From Blepharisma stoltei (lineage: Eukaryota > Ciliophora > Heterotrichea > Heterotrichida > Blepharismidae), in assembly GCA_914767885.1 (NCBI GenBank), contig CAJZBQ010000021.1, positions 744,001 to 808,000 of the forward strand: a DNA stretch of 64,000 nucleotides, written 5' to 3'. The translations under genes and the position numbers were made by a program. The notes beneath the pieces were generated by a model, which saw only the letters and a program-made list of their open reading frames with translations, ran no database searches and was not told the DNA's origin. Positions 43,188 to 53,450 of the stretch are shown here, piece by piece. Every line of letters begins with the position of its first letter. Position 1 is the stretch's first letter.

Positions 43188-43532
43188 TTAATTTTAAGTG
43201 TTATAAGGCAACAAGGGGATAGACCACTAGCCTACCTATCTGGCGTAAACCTATCTAACATAAGGATTAGCTCTCTAGGTTAGAGTCACTTCTTGCCGAT
43301 GCCCCCGTTAGCCCCGATAAGCAAAGACTAAGTGGGAGGCAAGACCTGTCTAGTCTATCTGGCAGGGACAGGGAAAACTTTTAGGTGAGAAACAAAACTT
43401 TCCTCTCCAGCATCCCTAAGCCTAAAGGGCCTACTTCAAAAAGTGAGAGAGGCACTATTTCCAGCTTCATCGGGACGAGGAGAATCCATCTTCCATCAAC
43501 GTTACCATTTTATTTCTCTAATGAAATAAAAG
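43188..43532. mobile_element. SINE-like retroposon, family A copy 2 (345 bp, intergenic)
   Basis: TAATGAAATAAAAG at 43174-43187 recurs at 43519-43532. The insertion is GC-rich, non-coding and shares several blocks in the same order with 20801-21236 (GGCAAGACCTGTCTAGTCTA, CAAAACTTTCCTCTC, GGCCTACTTCAAAAAGT). It sits just upstream of the gene at 43558, so if retained it would lie in the promoter. Confidence 0.8.
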
Positions 43533-43557
43533 GATTCGTTAATTTTTAAATTAGAAC

Positions 43558-45259
43558 ATGTTAAAGTTACAGATAAGAAGAGGAGAATACTCATGGAGTA
43601 GTCGCAGTGTCGGATGCTTTATATTTTTGGATAATCGTCTGCTCAACATTATCACATCATTTTCTGCTGATATCAAAAATAGCGCAAAACTACCTCGAGC
43701 AGGGTCTTTGAGGTTAACTTTTAAAGACATGAAAGATGACAAAATATTAGGAAGCGTCAATATTTTAATCGAGCTTTTACCTTTGAATAAAGCTGTTTGG
43801 CTTCCAATATTTTCATCAGAATGCGATAGTCTAAATGAGCTTCCTTTAGTTGTTAATGATCCAAAAGTTCTCATATTTTGCGAAACAGAAGAAAAGCAAA
43901 GCATAGAGATAAATGACAACGCATTTAATAAATTTTCATATGAAGTAGAAGATATCCATGCAAAGTGCAAAGAAATCGAATTTGCGAACTCAGAAAAAAT
44001 TGATTCTGGAAAGAATTTTGAAAATGACCAACCAAAAAGAAAATATGAAGAAAGAGCAGATAATTTAATGAGCCAGCCAGACTTCTTCTCGAAAAAATAT
44101 GAAGAGCTTGATTCCAGATGTAAGATTAGAGAAGCTTCGCTTTTAAAACTTCTTGAACAAAAAGAATTAGAGATTAAGGCTGCTAGCGTAGAAAACGCAA
44201 AACTTCAAATCTATTCAAAGAAGCTTGAAAATGAAAATAGGGACTTATCAGATAAAATCTCTAAGCTCGAGATGAATCCTAAAAGAGAGCAAATAAATAT
44301 CTTACAGAATGAGCTTATTATACTAAAAGAACAATTAGCAAACGCTGAGAAATCTATTAAAGAATTAACAGAGGAGGTTAATTCTTTCAAGAAAAATAAA
44401 ACTAGCTCTTCCTTAGTCCTAAGCACTGAAATTTCAGCACTAAAGCCGAGCAATAAAAGCCAAGAAATATTATCAAACAAAAAGAGCCAGGAATGCCAAA
44501 AAGAAAATATCCATTCATTTCCAAGTTTGAAAGCGAAAATTCTGAAATTGCATATTGAGAGCAACGAAAATAAAAAAGATGAAATTGAATCCCATCGTGA
44601 TGAAGTGTCAATTGATTCACTGGTGAAAGAGATTTTATCAAAAACTGGCTACAAGGGCTCATGCTCGAAAGTTAGCAAAAATGAATATAGAAGTTTCCTA
44701 TGTTTGGCGCTGTAAGGCCGATAAAATTCTGATCGGAATTTATCGGTAGGTTGCACCAAATCAATGCCTTGGTCGGACCAAAAAGCGATTTGGTCCGACG
44801 AACTTGGAAAGCTCCTGGGGAAAATGTCTGCGCTTTTAGCGCTATATAGAGAAACCTCTATATTTATTTAATGGGCAAAAGTTGTATATGCAATTAAAAG
44901 AGAATCGTATATATGCAAAGACAGGAGCTATTTTAGCTCCGCTTGAAGAGCTATTACTATCATCTAGATATTCAGTTATTAAGCGCAATTGGGATTCTTC
45001 AACTCCAAAGAATAATGCTTATTTCTCAAATCCTTCATCACGAGCACAAAGTCCAAGGGAAGAGTTTATTCGACCAGTTATGATTAATGAATGAGAAATT
45101 AAAACATCTAGGAAATCATCACCTCAGAATTCTTTTTGCATTTCTACAGTTAGTAGCAGACATAAGATCAAAACGCCTAATCAATCGCCATTTAGACATC
45201 GAGATTCACTGAGAAATTCCAATAGTGTTGAGCGGACTCAGCCATTCAGATTTTTATAA
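43558..45259 (+). CDS. C2-like N-terminus and coiled-coil protein (interrupted by 44715-44886)
   Basis: ATG 43558 opens a beta-rich N-terminal domain of about 110 residues (MLKLQIRRGEYSWSSRSVGC, LRLTFKDMKDDKILGSVNIL), reminiscent of a C2 domain though the Ca2+ ligands are not clear. A long coiled coil follows (KLENENRDLSDKISKLEMNP). Removing the 172-bp insertion at TGTA joins FLCLAL to YMQLKENRIYAKTGA in frame. The last part is Ser/Arg-rich and ends ERTQPFRFL at TAA 45257-45259; total 509 residues. Function unknown; a trafficking or ciliary role would be a guess. Confidence 0.65.
44715..44886. mobile_element. 172-bp TGTA-flanked IES-like insertion
   Basis: TGTA at 44711-44714 and 44883-44886 bound the insertion. 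It is moderately GC-rich and contains internal palindromes (CCGATAAAATTC ... GAATTTATCGG; CCAAATC ... GATTTGG) but no clear terminal inverted repeats. Deleting 172 bp removes an in-frame TAA and restores the frame (1 to 2). Confidence 0.75.
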
Positions 45260-45541
45260 TTTTAAGATATTCTATATCATATAAATAATTAGGTTTCAAT
45301 ATCCATCATTATAATTACGAATTCTCTGTTTAAGATATTTACATAAAAATAGATTAAAAATATGGAGGTATAATAGATTTAATTTATAACGGTTAAATTT
45401 GAATTTCTAAAGATAGTAATAGTTAGCATTAATTGTGACAATCAGGAAATATTTTTACTTATATCTATCGCATTAAAATTTGATACTTAGATTTTTATTC
45501 TTCCTCTTATCATAAATAACCTAATATCGTTAGGCTTTATA

Positions 45542-46978
45542 ATGGATAACAAAACAGTTAAATCTGAGTCAACTCCTCTTGTCAAGAAAGACCAGTCTGG
45601 CTTTGTTCAGCTAATGAAGTCATTTGCCCTTTTAAAAGACTCTCCGAGAGATTTATTTATAACAATCCCAATTATAATTCTCATGACAAGTACATACCAA
45701 ACTTTGATGATAGTAAGCACTCTTTATATGATTGAAATATGAGATTTCAGTGATTTGCTAGCTGGTTTTATATTTGCTAGTTACGGAATAGTAGGAACTT
45801 TCTACTGCTTTGTAGTTGGAACAATCCCTGATTGACTTGGTGTGAAAACTACATACATTTTGATTTCCTTGATGTGCCTAACTGGATATTTAATGCTAGT
45901 CTTTATCCCTCAACCAGTTATTCAAATTATAACCCTTCTATTTATAATCCTCTCTGCAAATTTAGCATTTCTTGCATGCCATAAATTGGCTATAGCAAAA
46001 CTAACGACAATCCAAACTCGACCTGCAGGCTTTTCTCTATACAACGCATTAGTGCATGTTTCAGGGCTTATGTCTGGGATCTACACAGATTTAATCCTAA
46101 GTCTCAATGGAGAAAATAGGCTGAGTTTCCAATTGATTTTTGGAATATGCGCTTTATGCTTTTTATTGGCATTATTTTTAAGCTTGGCGCTATCAAGAAC
46201 GAACTTGCATGAAGAAGAAATAAACAAAAAAAGCGAATCGCTAGTATCCATGCTCAAAGAAATTTATGTGCTTAAAAGATTTTGGAGGCTACTAACGTTA
46301 ATTTTGCTAACTGTTATTATTAGGACTGCTTTTGTTCACTCAATGGCAACTTTGCCAATATATATGAATAGAGAAATGGGCTCAGATTCTCACTATGGCT
46401 ACGTGTTTGCGATTGAGTCGATTTTCTTGATCATATTTTCGCTTACGATGACTTTTATAGTTTATTACATGTCTTTGTACTCAACATTAATTGTTGCAGG
46501 CACCATAAGCACAGCTGCTCCATTAGTTCTAGTTTTTGGTGCTAGCTATTGGACTGTTTTTACTTTTGCTATTTTAGCTGGGCTAGGAGAATCAATCTGC
46601 ACTCCGAGAATGATTGAATATACAAAGCAAGTTGCGCTGCAGGGAAGAGAAGGAGTTTTCTTGTCACTAAATACAATTTCACTTGTCTTGAGCCTTACAG
46701 TTGCTGGATTTTCATCAGGGTGGTTTTTAGGCGAATTTTGCCCAGATGATGGGGAAAGAGAATGCTGGGCGATGTGGTATATCCATTTGCAATAAATAAA
46801 AGAAATGTAGCTGGCTGACCTTAGTTATTTTAGATAAATAAATTTCTGAAGAACTATTAAAATGGTATATTTGATATCAGGAATTTGTTTAGCTGGAACA
46901 CTTTTGATGGTCTTTTTAAGAGAATATATTGAGCAGCCTAAAGATGAGCTACAGCCGAATTGCTGTAATAGAGATTAA
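45542..46978 (+). CDS. major facilitator superfamily transporter (interrupted by 46780-46869)
   Basis: About twelve hydrophobic segments, TGA-Trp in EIWDFSD and PDWLGVKTTY, and an MFS-type loop between TM2 and TM3 (GTIPDWLGVKTTYI). A central cytoplasmic loop (NLHEEEINKKSESLVSMLKE) separates two six-helix halves. A 90-bp insertion truncates the last helix; removing it joins ECWAMWY to LISGICLAGTLLMVFLREYI and ends at TAA 46976-46978, 448 residues. The N-terminal ESTPLVKKDQ resembles acidic/dileucine-type sorting tails. The substrate is not predictable. Confidence 0.8.
46780..46869. other. 90-bp TAT-flanked short IES-like insertion
   Basis: TAT at 46778-46780 and 46868-46870 flank the piece (shift of exactly 90). 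It introduces a TAA stop (46793) into the transporter. Excision recreates the twelfth membrane helix and a normal C-terminal tail. Confidence 0.75.
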
Positions 46979-47036
46979 AATAATAATGATTTTTTTGCAT
47001 GGTTAAATATCCGTTCAAATCTGGCTAAACATAAAT

Positions 47037-48261
47037 ATGGAAAGAGATACAGAGCACAAAGAAAATGAGGATGCAATGGATATTGACCCTCAGGAGTCTA
47101 ATGTATCAAGCTCTCTACCATCCACTCTGCCTATAGAAAACTCTAATGAATGGTCAACTCCATTGGCGTCTTTTTTGTTCTGCACTTTTTTGCTTTCCTC
47201 GTAAATTTCGTCCCTGCATACACTTGAGAATTAAACTTTTTTTCGAGCAAAATAAGACAAAGAAAAATTTTCGGTAATTAGCTTCGAGCAAATATCTCAC
47301 TATCAAAAGTGGTAGAGCTGATAGCATGCAGCCAAATCCATATGAGAATAAGCAAGGCCAAGAAAATATAGAATCGTCCTCAGAAAATCTTACATGGGAG
47401 GAAGTCCTGAGAAAGAAATTTGGTTACTATTACAATGATGATGGATGCTTAAGATCTGTTGAAGGTGATAATCCATTTAAATTCGTTGATCAAAAGCATT
47501 ATGAAGCCCTTGGAGATGTCATTGAAAAATACATACAAGAAAGACTTGTTTCCTATTATAATTTAGATGAAGTAAAAATCCCACTCCCAGAGCATGATCC
47601 AGGAACCAATAAATGCAATATTTTTGCAACCAAAGACTGGCGATCAAACGAAGATAAAGCTTTAATTTTGATACAAGGAGCTGGAGCTGTTCGGGCAGGG
47701 CAATGGGCAAGATCAGTCTGCATCAATGATTCTTTAAAAACTGGGACAGTTTTTCCTTTCCTTGAAGAGGCAGCAAAAGACGGATACTCTGTGATTATTT
47801 TAAATCCAAATTATAACTATAATCCAGAAACCAAAGAGAGAATTCCATATAATGGAAGCTTAGAAGAGCATGGAAATTATGTCTGGGAAAATTTCATAAG
47901 GCTAAATCCTGCCAGAGAACTATATATTGTGGCTCATTCTTGCGGAGGAATTTCAACAATGTGCTTGCTGAAAAATTATTGGGAAGAATTCAGAGGAAGG
48001 GTAAAGGCAATTGCATTTACTGATTCAGTTCATGGTGGGATAGGAGCATTGAATGCTGAGCAAAAAGCATTTTTGGGTGAAGTTGGATGTGATTGGGTTG
48101 GATCCAGCAATCCTAGAGATCATTTGGAAAAAACAGTGAGAAAGAGCTATAATGGAGTTACAAATTTATCATCTGGGCACCATAAGCATGAATATACAAC
48201 TGGATCTGCTTTTCCCTCAATATTTCCATTTTTCAGAAATAAAGAGCAATTTATTCGCTAA
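47037..48261 (+). CDS. ARB2/FAM172-type alpha/beta-hydrolase-like protein, N-terminal junction unresolved
   Basis: The main frame from 47326 (open back to 47278) has a family-typical start (TWEEVLRKKFGYYYNDDGCL), then ALILIQGAGAVRAGQWARSV, a nucleophile-elbow-like IVAHSCGGISTMCL, and AIAFTDSVHGG. This fits the Arb2 domain, linked in fission yeast to the RNAi/Argonaute silencing complex and in animals to FAM172A. An acidic segment at 47037-47165 (MERDTEHKENEDAMDIDPQE) is in another frame and looks like the true N-terminus. A TA-flanked IES probably lies between; several TA pairs give the right phase (for example 157 bp, 47144 to 47301). Confidence 0.7.
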
Positions 48262-48400
48262 TATAATTGGGTTTAATTATTTTGGCTAAAAAATAAAAAA
48301 TTAAAGCTTTTATAGCAATATTTAACCTTAAATCTGAAAAATGCAAAGTTACTTAAAGAGATGATGAATACTTCCTAAATTAAACACTTAATAGAAATAT

Positions 48401-49142
48401 TTAATTAATAAAAAATACCCATATTCAAATCTTGAAACAATAATTAATTTTTGAAACAATATTTGAAATGCCTAGCAAGATGCCAAACACGTTTTCAAGT
48501 TTATGCAAAACTTCTTTATTTTCTGTATAGACAATGACATATCTATTATTCTGTGTGAATTCATCTAAATTTGTATTAGATGTCGACCTTACATGCAATT
48601 TTCCTTTATCCAATGACACAAACTTTCCTCTTTTTGGGCTTACTGATCTTCTCTCTTTTTTTGATATTCTCCTCTTTCCAATAGTGAACTTATAAAGTCC
48701 ACATGCATTCGCTTTTTCACTAAATGAGATTTTACATAACAACTTTATTTATGATCTGAATTTCAATATTTATTAAAGGCTCTTCTTTGAGTGCTTGAGC
48801 TGCCTGACTCTTATAAATTGAGACATATTTCAAGCATATTTCGCATCATCGTGGATTTAGAGAGTCAAATAAAATTGCTTCACTAAATAGAGGAAGCAGT
48901 TTTGAAGTGTGAATTAAAATATCATAAGTAGAAATTAAACTTGAAACACATTCTGATGGATTTTGCTTTAGTGAGCCAACTGATCTCATTTTTAAATAGT
49001 TTGATTGGATTGAAAATGACGGAATCTCTTTTGACTCTGATTTTGAGATGTGAGAAGAATTTTGATGGCTTATTTCTGTATATACTGTAGGCATCGTGGA
49101 TTCAGAGGCTGAGGGCTCTTGAGATTTATTAAGATTCCCCAT
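48401..49142 (-). CDS. hypothetical myristoylated protein with 16-nt intron
   Basis: ATG 49142 gives MGNLNKSQEPSASEST, a likely N-myristoylation start. The frame passes a TGA-Trp (LNPRWCEICLKYVSIYKSQ), then a 16-nt intron (48735-48720) and continues EKANACGLYKFTIGKRRISK, RSVSPKRGKFVSLDKGKLHV to TAA 48403-48401, total 241 residues. The second half may be a small PH-like beta-rich fold (RYVIVYTENKEVLHKLENVF ends in a helix), which is a guess. The spacer 49143-49536 is AT-rich and shows nothing else. Confidence 0.65.
48720..48735 (-). other. 16-nt spliceosomal intron
   Basis: On the minus strand GTAAAATCTCATTTAG follows AAT AAA GTT GTT AT and precedes TGAAAAAGCG. Removing it avoids the in-frame TAA and shifts to the frame that codes EKANACGLY. 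Confidence 0.8.
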
Positions 49143-49536
49143 ATATTTATTTCATTTTGACAGTTAACAAATTATAAAAGAAAGCTTTGATGAAAATTGT
49201 AATTATATTAAATTAAATTTAAGGCGAAGAATAGTATTAAAAGTACAAAAATTATTTTGCATTTATTTTGGTAAAACAGAAAATGAATAAAAAATTAAAA
49301 AATAAACATATTAATAGTTAGACAAAGAAGATATAATTAATTTTCTTATAAAAGAAGGAGAATTTTTGAATTTTCTGTTAAATTATTTTTATTATATATA
49401 TTTTTGTTTAAACTATTATTTAAGCACATGAATTTATTCATATTACATTTCAGTGTGATGCTATAAATTGCTGCGATCATAATAAATCACTTTGAAGCGG
49501 TTTTACTTAAAAAATGCTTATTTGAAATTAAATAGA

Positions 49537-51405
49537 ATGGAGATGGATCAAACCCGAGTAAACGATAAAGTGCCAGAAATTTATCCAGAATTACGAAGAA
49601 AAGATAAAAGACCCTTCTTCGGCGAAGTCACTCCTCAAGGTGAATTAATTTTGAGAGAATCAGGACTAATCTCAATTCCTTATCACATTCTTGGTGAAAT
49701 ATGAGAAGATGTAATGCACTTTGACGCAAGAGACAACGCTATCTCATCTTTAGAATACTTCCCTGTAAATAAGCTCAAAAACATTTTGACACTTGACCTA
49801 AGAAACAACAAAATTGAAATTTTGCCTGACTCTTTATGCTCTCTGTCAACATTATCCTGCCTTCACATAGATAAAAATTTACTTCCTGTACTTCCACAAG
49901 ACATCGGAAAACTTATGAACCTCGAAACTCTAACAGTTGGCTGCAATCTTTTACCATTCGTTCCGAATTCTATCACAAGCCTCAGTAACTTAAAAACACT
50001 GATTTTAAGCGAAAACAAGCTTAAATATTTACCCCCAGATATTGGAGAACTGAATAGTTTACGGGTTTTATACCTCCATAAAAACTGGTTTTCAGAAATC
50101 CCACTATCTTTTCAATTGCTTGAAAACTTGAAAGAATTAAGCCTTGAATGGTTTCGGTACGCATCTCCTCCACTTCCAAGAATTTTAAAAGCGCATATAG
50201 GCGAAGCTATGATTGGGAGCTTGCGTACTTTATGCTCGAAATTATATACAAATAAAGAACGTGAATGTAATGTAATCACATTCCTGCATCATTTCAGCGA
50301 AGAGGAATTTGATATTAATCAAGTCGATGCTAAAAAGCGAAGCATCCTTCATATTGCAGCTGCTGAAGGCGATTGTGGAGTGATTAAAGGCTTAACTGAA
50401 TCAGGAGTTGAAATTGATGTGCAAGATAAGGATGGATCGTCTCCGATTCTATTAGCAATCAAAGAAGACCATATAGAGTCTGTCAAAATTTTACTCAATT
50501 CTGGAGCAGATGTTAACGAAGGAGGAGGGCCGTTAGGTAGTCCTTTGCATTTGGCTGCTTTTAAAGTAGATTCTTGGCTAGTCAGAGAACTTTTGAAACG
50601 GAAAGCTGACCCTAATTCTAAAGACTGTGAAGGAAACACTCCAATGCACATCATTCTAGGGGTTTTTAACAAAAACAAATATAAAAGCCAACTTATTGGA
50701 GATATGCTAATTGAGGCTGGAGCCCATCTTAACTCTTTAAACAATGAAAAATGGGCACCTATTCATCTGGCAGCTCGACGTGGCCAATCTGATTCAATAA
50801 AATGAGTAATCCACCAAAACCAAATTTTAGCCAAAGCTGGCAGAGAAACTTTTGATATAAACTTGCAAGGCGGCTCGCACTATTGAACTCCAATGCACTT
50901 GGCAGGACATGCAGGGCATTTTGAAATTGTTCAACTCTTAGTTGAAGCAGGAGCTCAGCTGTTCATTAGAAATTCAGATGGAAGAACTCCAAGGCAATCT
51001 TCAAAAGGAGACCTAGCACTGTTCAAATATCTAATAAGAGCTGAAAAAGCAGTTTTGAATAGACAGGTGCTACAAAGTTGGCAGTCTTTTGATATAAAGG
51101 AAGAACCGAAAAAGAAATGCGACAACCCTGTAAGCGAAGCTTTGAATCCTAATAATCAAATGTGGAAAAGGTATAATGCAATTTATGAGTTGATGGAAAA
51201 TAAAATGGTTGATGAATTATCAGAAATTGCTGAAAAAATCGACTGCACCGTTATCAAAGCTGAGGTTGTTTATTTATTAAGCCAGATTGGGAATTCAAAG
51301 GTGACAAATTCGATATCTGTGCTTGCAGAAAGAGAAGGAGAGAGGCTAGCCTTTATAGAGTCAAATTATGCACTAGACACATTTAGATATGGGGGAGTGT
51401 TTTAG
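49537..51405 (+). CDS. leucine-rich-repeat plus ankyrin-repeat protein
   Basis: A 622-residue frame with three TGA-Trp codons. The N-terminal third has about six LRRs of the plant/Ras-suppressor type (LKNILTLDLRNNKIEILPDS, LSNLKTLILSENKLKYLPPD, LNSLRVLYLHKNWFSEIPLS). From about residue 265, ankyrin repeats follow (KRSILHIAAAEGDCGVIKGL, LGSPLHLAAFKVDSWLVREL, TPMHLAGHAGHFEIVQLLVE). A helical C-terminus ends RYGGVF. Both repeat types are protein-binding scaffolds. I chose ATG 49537 (MEMDQTRVNDK) because the upstream in-frame sequence has no ATG. Confidence 0.85.
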
Positions 51406-51529
51406 AATTAAATTAATCTTGTTTTTAGTATGAAAATTTAAATGCATATAATAAAGAAATTTAATAATGATTATTAAATTTTATTCAGTCGAGAAATAAA
51501 ATGAAGCACTTTCAAGTAATATATTAATT

Positions 51530-52661
51530 ATGCAAGAAAGCAATGACTCTTTAGTGCCTCTTCCAGTTGTTTGACAAAAACCGGGCAGAGAAATATACGT
51601 AACAGGAGATTTCAATGATTTTTCACTTTTGCCCCTAAACGGGGAAACTGAAAAGTTTGCGATAATTTGGGTAAAACCTGGGAAAGTTCTTTATCGATTT
51701 CGAGTTGATGGGATTTATATGATTGATCCAAATAAACCAATTAAACTGCTTGATGGTGCTGAGTTCAATCTTATAGAAGTTTCAAAACTTCCTCATGCAA
51801 TTAGTGATATTCAAACATTATCATTAAGAGAGCTAAAAGACTTAGATATGAATCTTTGCCAAGGATCAAAAAGAGACCAACCGAATGCTGAAATTAAGAA
51901 CAGATTCGCCAGTAGCTTATTTCCGCCGAAAGGAAGTCCTTTGCCTTCAAAGAACAAATTTGGAAATAAATCTCTGAATAAAATTATAAAAATTCAAGCA
52001 TTCATTAGAGGAAAATTACAACATATGAAATTCAAAAAAATATTGGAAAAGACAAAAATTTATTAACTCCCCCCTCCGTGTGAGCGAACAGAACCATTAG
52101 AAAAATCCCTATTATTTGCCCAAAACCCACCAGCTAATTTATTTAATTTTAAGCAAAGTGCGTTTTAAAACATAAATTTTATAAAATTAAATTAAAATTT
52201 GTTTCGAATTTTACGAAGTAGATTTTTTTTAAAACAATTTTTTATATAAAATTTATATATAAATTTTTTCACAAAAAAAATTAGCCCCCTCCGAGAGTGA
52301 ACAAGATTTTTTTGTTCACTGGATTAAGAATTTTAAAGATTCTTCTACAAATACAGAACAAAATATTGTTATAGACCTTGAAAAAGAAAAATTAAAACTG
52401 CAAATTGAAAAATTAAAAAAAGAGAACGAGATGCTGTTAAAAGTTGCTCAAAAATGAAAATATAAATATGAATCAGTAAAAGAAAGGCAAGAAAAGCCCA
52501 TTGATAATATTAAGGTTAGAAGCCCCAAAAAAAATTTAACAATGCCATCAATTCCTTGGGTAAAAAGCACAACTCCAGATTCAAAATCTCAAAATCCTAT
52601 AAATATCAGAGAATTTCCGAAAACTCAGAGCATTTCTTCAAAAAGAATAATTAAATGATAA
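51530..52661 (+). CDS. CBM48 (AMPK-beta-like) and IQ-motif protein, broken by a MITE
   Basis: ATG 51530 opens a glycogen-binding CBM48 module of AMPK-beta type: PLPVVWQKPGREIYVTGDFN, then IIWVKPGKVLYRFRVDGIYM. An IQ-like motif, IIKIQAFIRGKLQHMKFKKI, suggests calmodulin binding. The frame reaches TAA at 52064-52066, directly at the left edge of a C-tract element. Beyond it, from 52326, a coiled-coil segment (IDLEKEKLKLQIEKLKKENE, SIPWVKSTTPDSKSQ) runs to TAA 52659-52661 and looks like the same gene. The two frames are one base out of phase after any simple excision, so either the gene ends at 52066 or a base is missing. Confidence 0.65.
52067..52323. mobile_element. decayed variant-1 C-tract element
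   Basis: The left end CTCCCCCCTCCGTGTGAGCG follows TAA. Further in, the block CAGAACCATTAGAAAAATCC is the complement of the right-hand part of the other copies, so this copy is partly inverted. A hairpin end CCCCCTCCGAGAGTGAAC near 52286 stands against TTGTTCACTGG at 52313, without the usual terminal G-run. It is truncated on the right. Confidence 0.65.
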
Positions 52662-52688
52662 AATAGATTTTATTGATTAAGTTATAAA

Positions 52689-53432
52689 ATGAGCAATGAG
52701 GAGAACACAAATGAAGGCGATTTAGACTATGGGCGATCAAGAGAAGTGAGCATGTGGTCGAATTCTGATAGTTGTGTCGCAAGTAGATCAACCTCTACTG
52801 TCGATAGATCCTCATTTAATATTTATCCCAAAGTTAAACAAGACGTTGACCGTACTGCTTATAAACAACAAAAATATTGCATTGTGTGTGAAACTCAAGT
52901 CGGAAAGCATGGAATCACAAAGGCAAAGAAGCTTTGTTGCAAATTCTGCTTTAATGCTGTATGTGCAAATTGTTCTCCACTTACCTTAATGCATCCTGAA
53001 ACTCATATTTTAGAAAGAGTCTGCATGACTTGTTTTTACGCTTCCATTGAAGATAAAATGAAAATAGCCGGAGAAAGCGATATTAAACAAAAAATTGAAC
53101 AAGAAATTCAAGAAAAAAACATGATAATAGCGAGAAAAAAGCTCTGTGAAAATAAAATCTCAGATCTCGAAGACCTATTAAATGAGAAGTCAAAGCAAGA
53201 AAATGACTTAATTCGAGAAATCCAAAATTGCAAAAAGAAAATGACTTCAAAGATAGATGATGAAGAAAAGCTAAAAAAATTAAGTGAAACTGTTAAAGAT
53301 GTAAGGGAAATTAATATCCTTGAAGAAATCCAGACGCTAGAAAGAGAAAATAGCGACTTAAAAGAAAAAATTGAGAGAGCTGCAGCGTTTCAAGCTTCCC
53401 AAAGAAGTGGGGCCTGCTGTCTTATTCAATAA
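52689..53432 (+). CDS. FYVE/RING-like zinc-finger coiled-coil protein with CaaX-type end
   Basis: A 247-residue protein with a Cys-rich finger of CX2C pairs (CIVCETQV, CCKFCFNAVCANCSPL, RVCMTCF), in the spacing of FYVE-like fingers. The basic RRHHCR motif is missing, so phosphoinositide binding is doubtful. A coiled coil follows to the C-terminus (KKLCENKISDLEDLLNEKSK). It ends GACCLIQ, a possible CaaX prenylation box with an extra Cys for palmitoylation. Likely membrane-associated; function unknown. It starts 27 bases after the previous stop and ends 18 bases before the RING gene. Confidence 0.7.
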   Translation: MSNEENTNEGDLDYGRSREVSMWSNSDSCVASRSTSTVDRSSFNIYPKVKQDVDRTAYKQQKYCIVCETQVGKHGITKAKKLCCKFCFNAVCANCSPLTLMHPETHILERVCMTCFYASIEDKMKIAGESDIKQKIEQEIQEKNMIIARKKLCENKISDLEDLLNEKSKQENDLIREIQNCKKKMTSKIDDEEKLKKLSETVKDVREINILEEIQTLERENSDLKEKIERAAAFQASQRSGACCLIQ

Positions 53433-53450
53433 TTAATTACTAAACATAAA

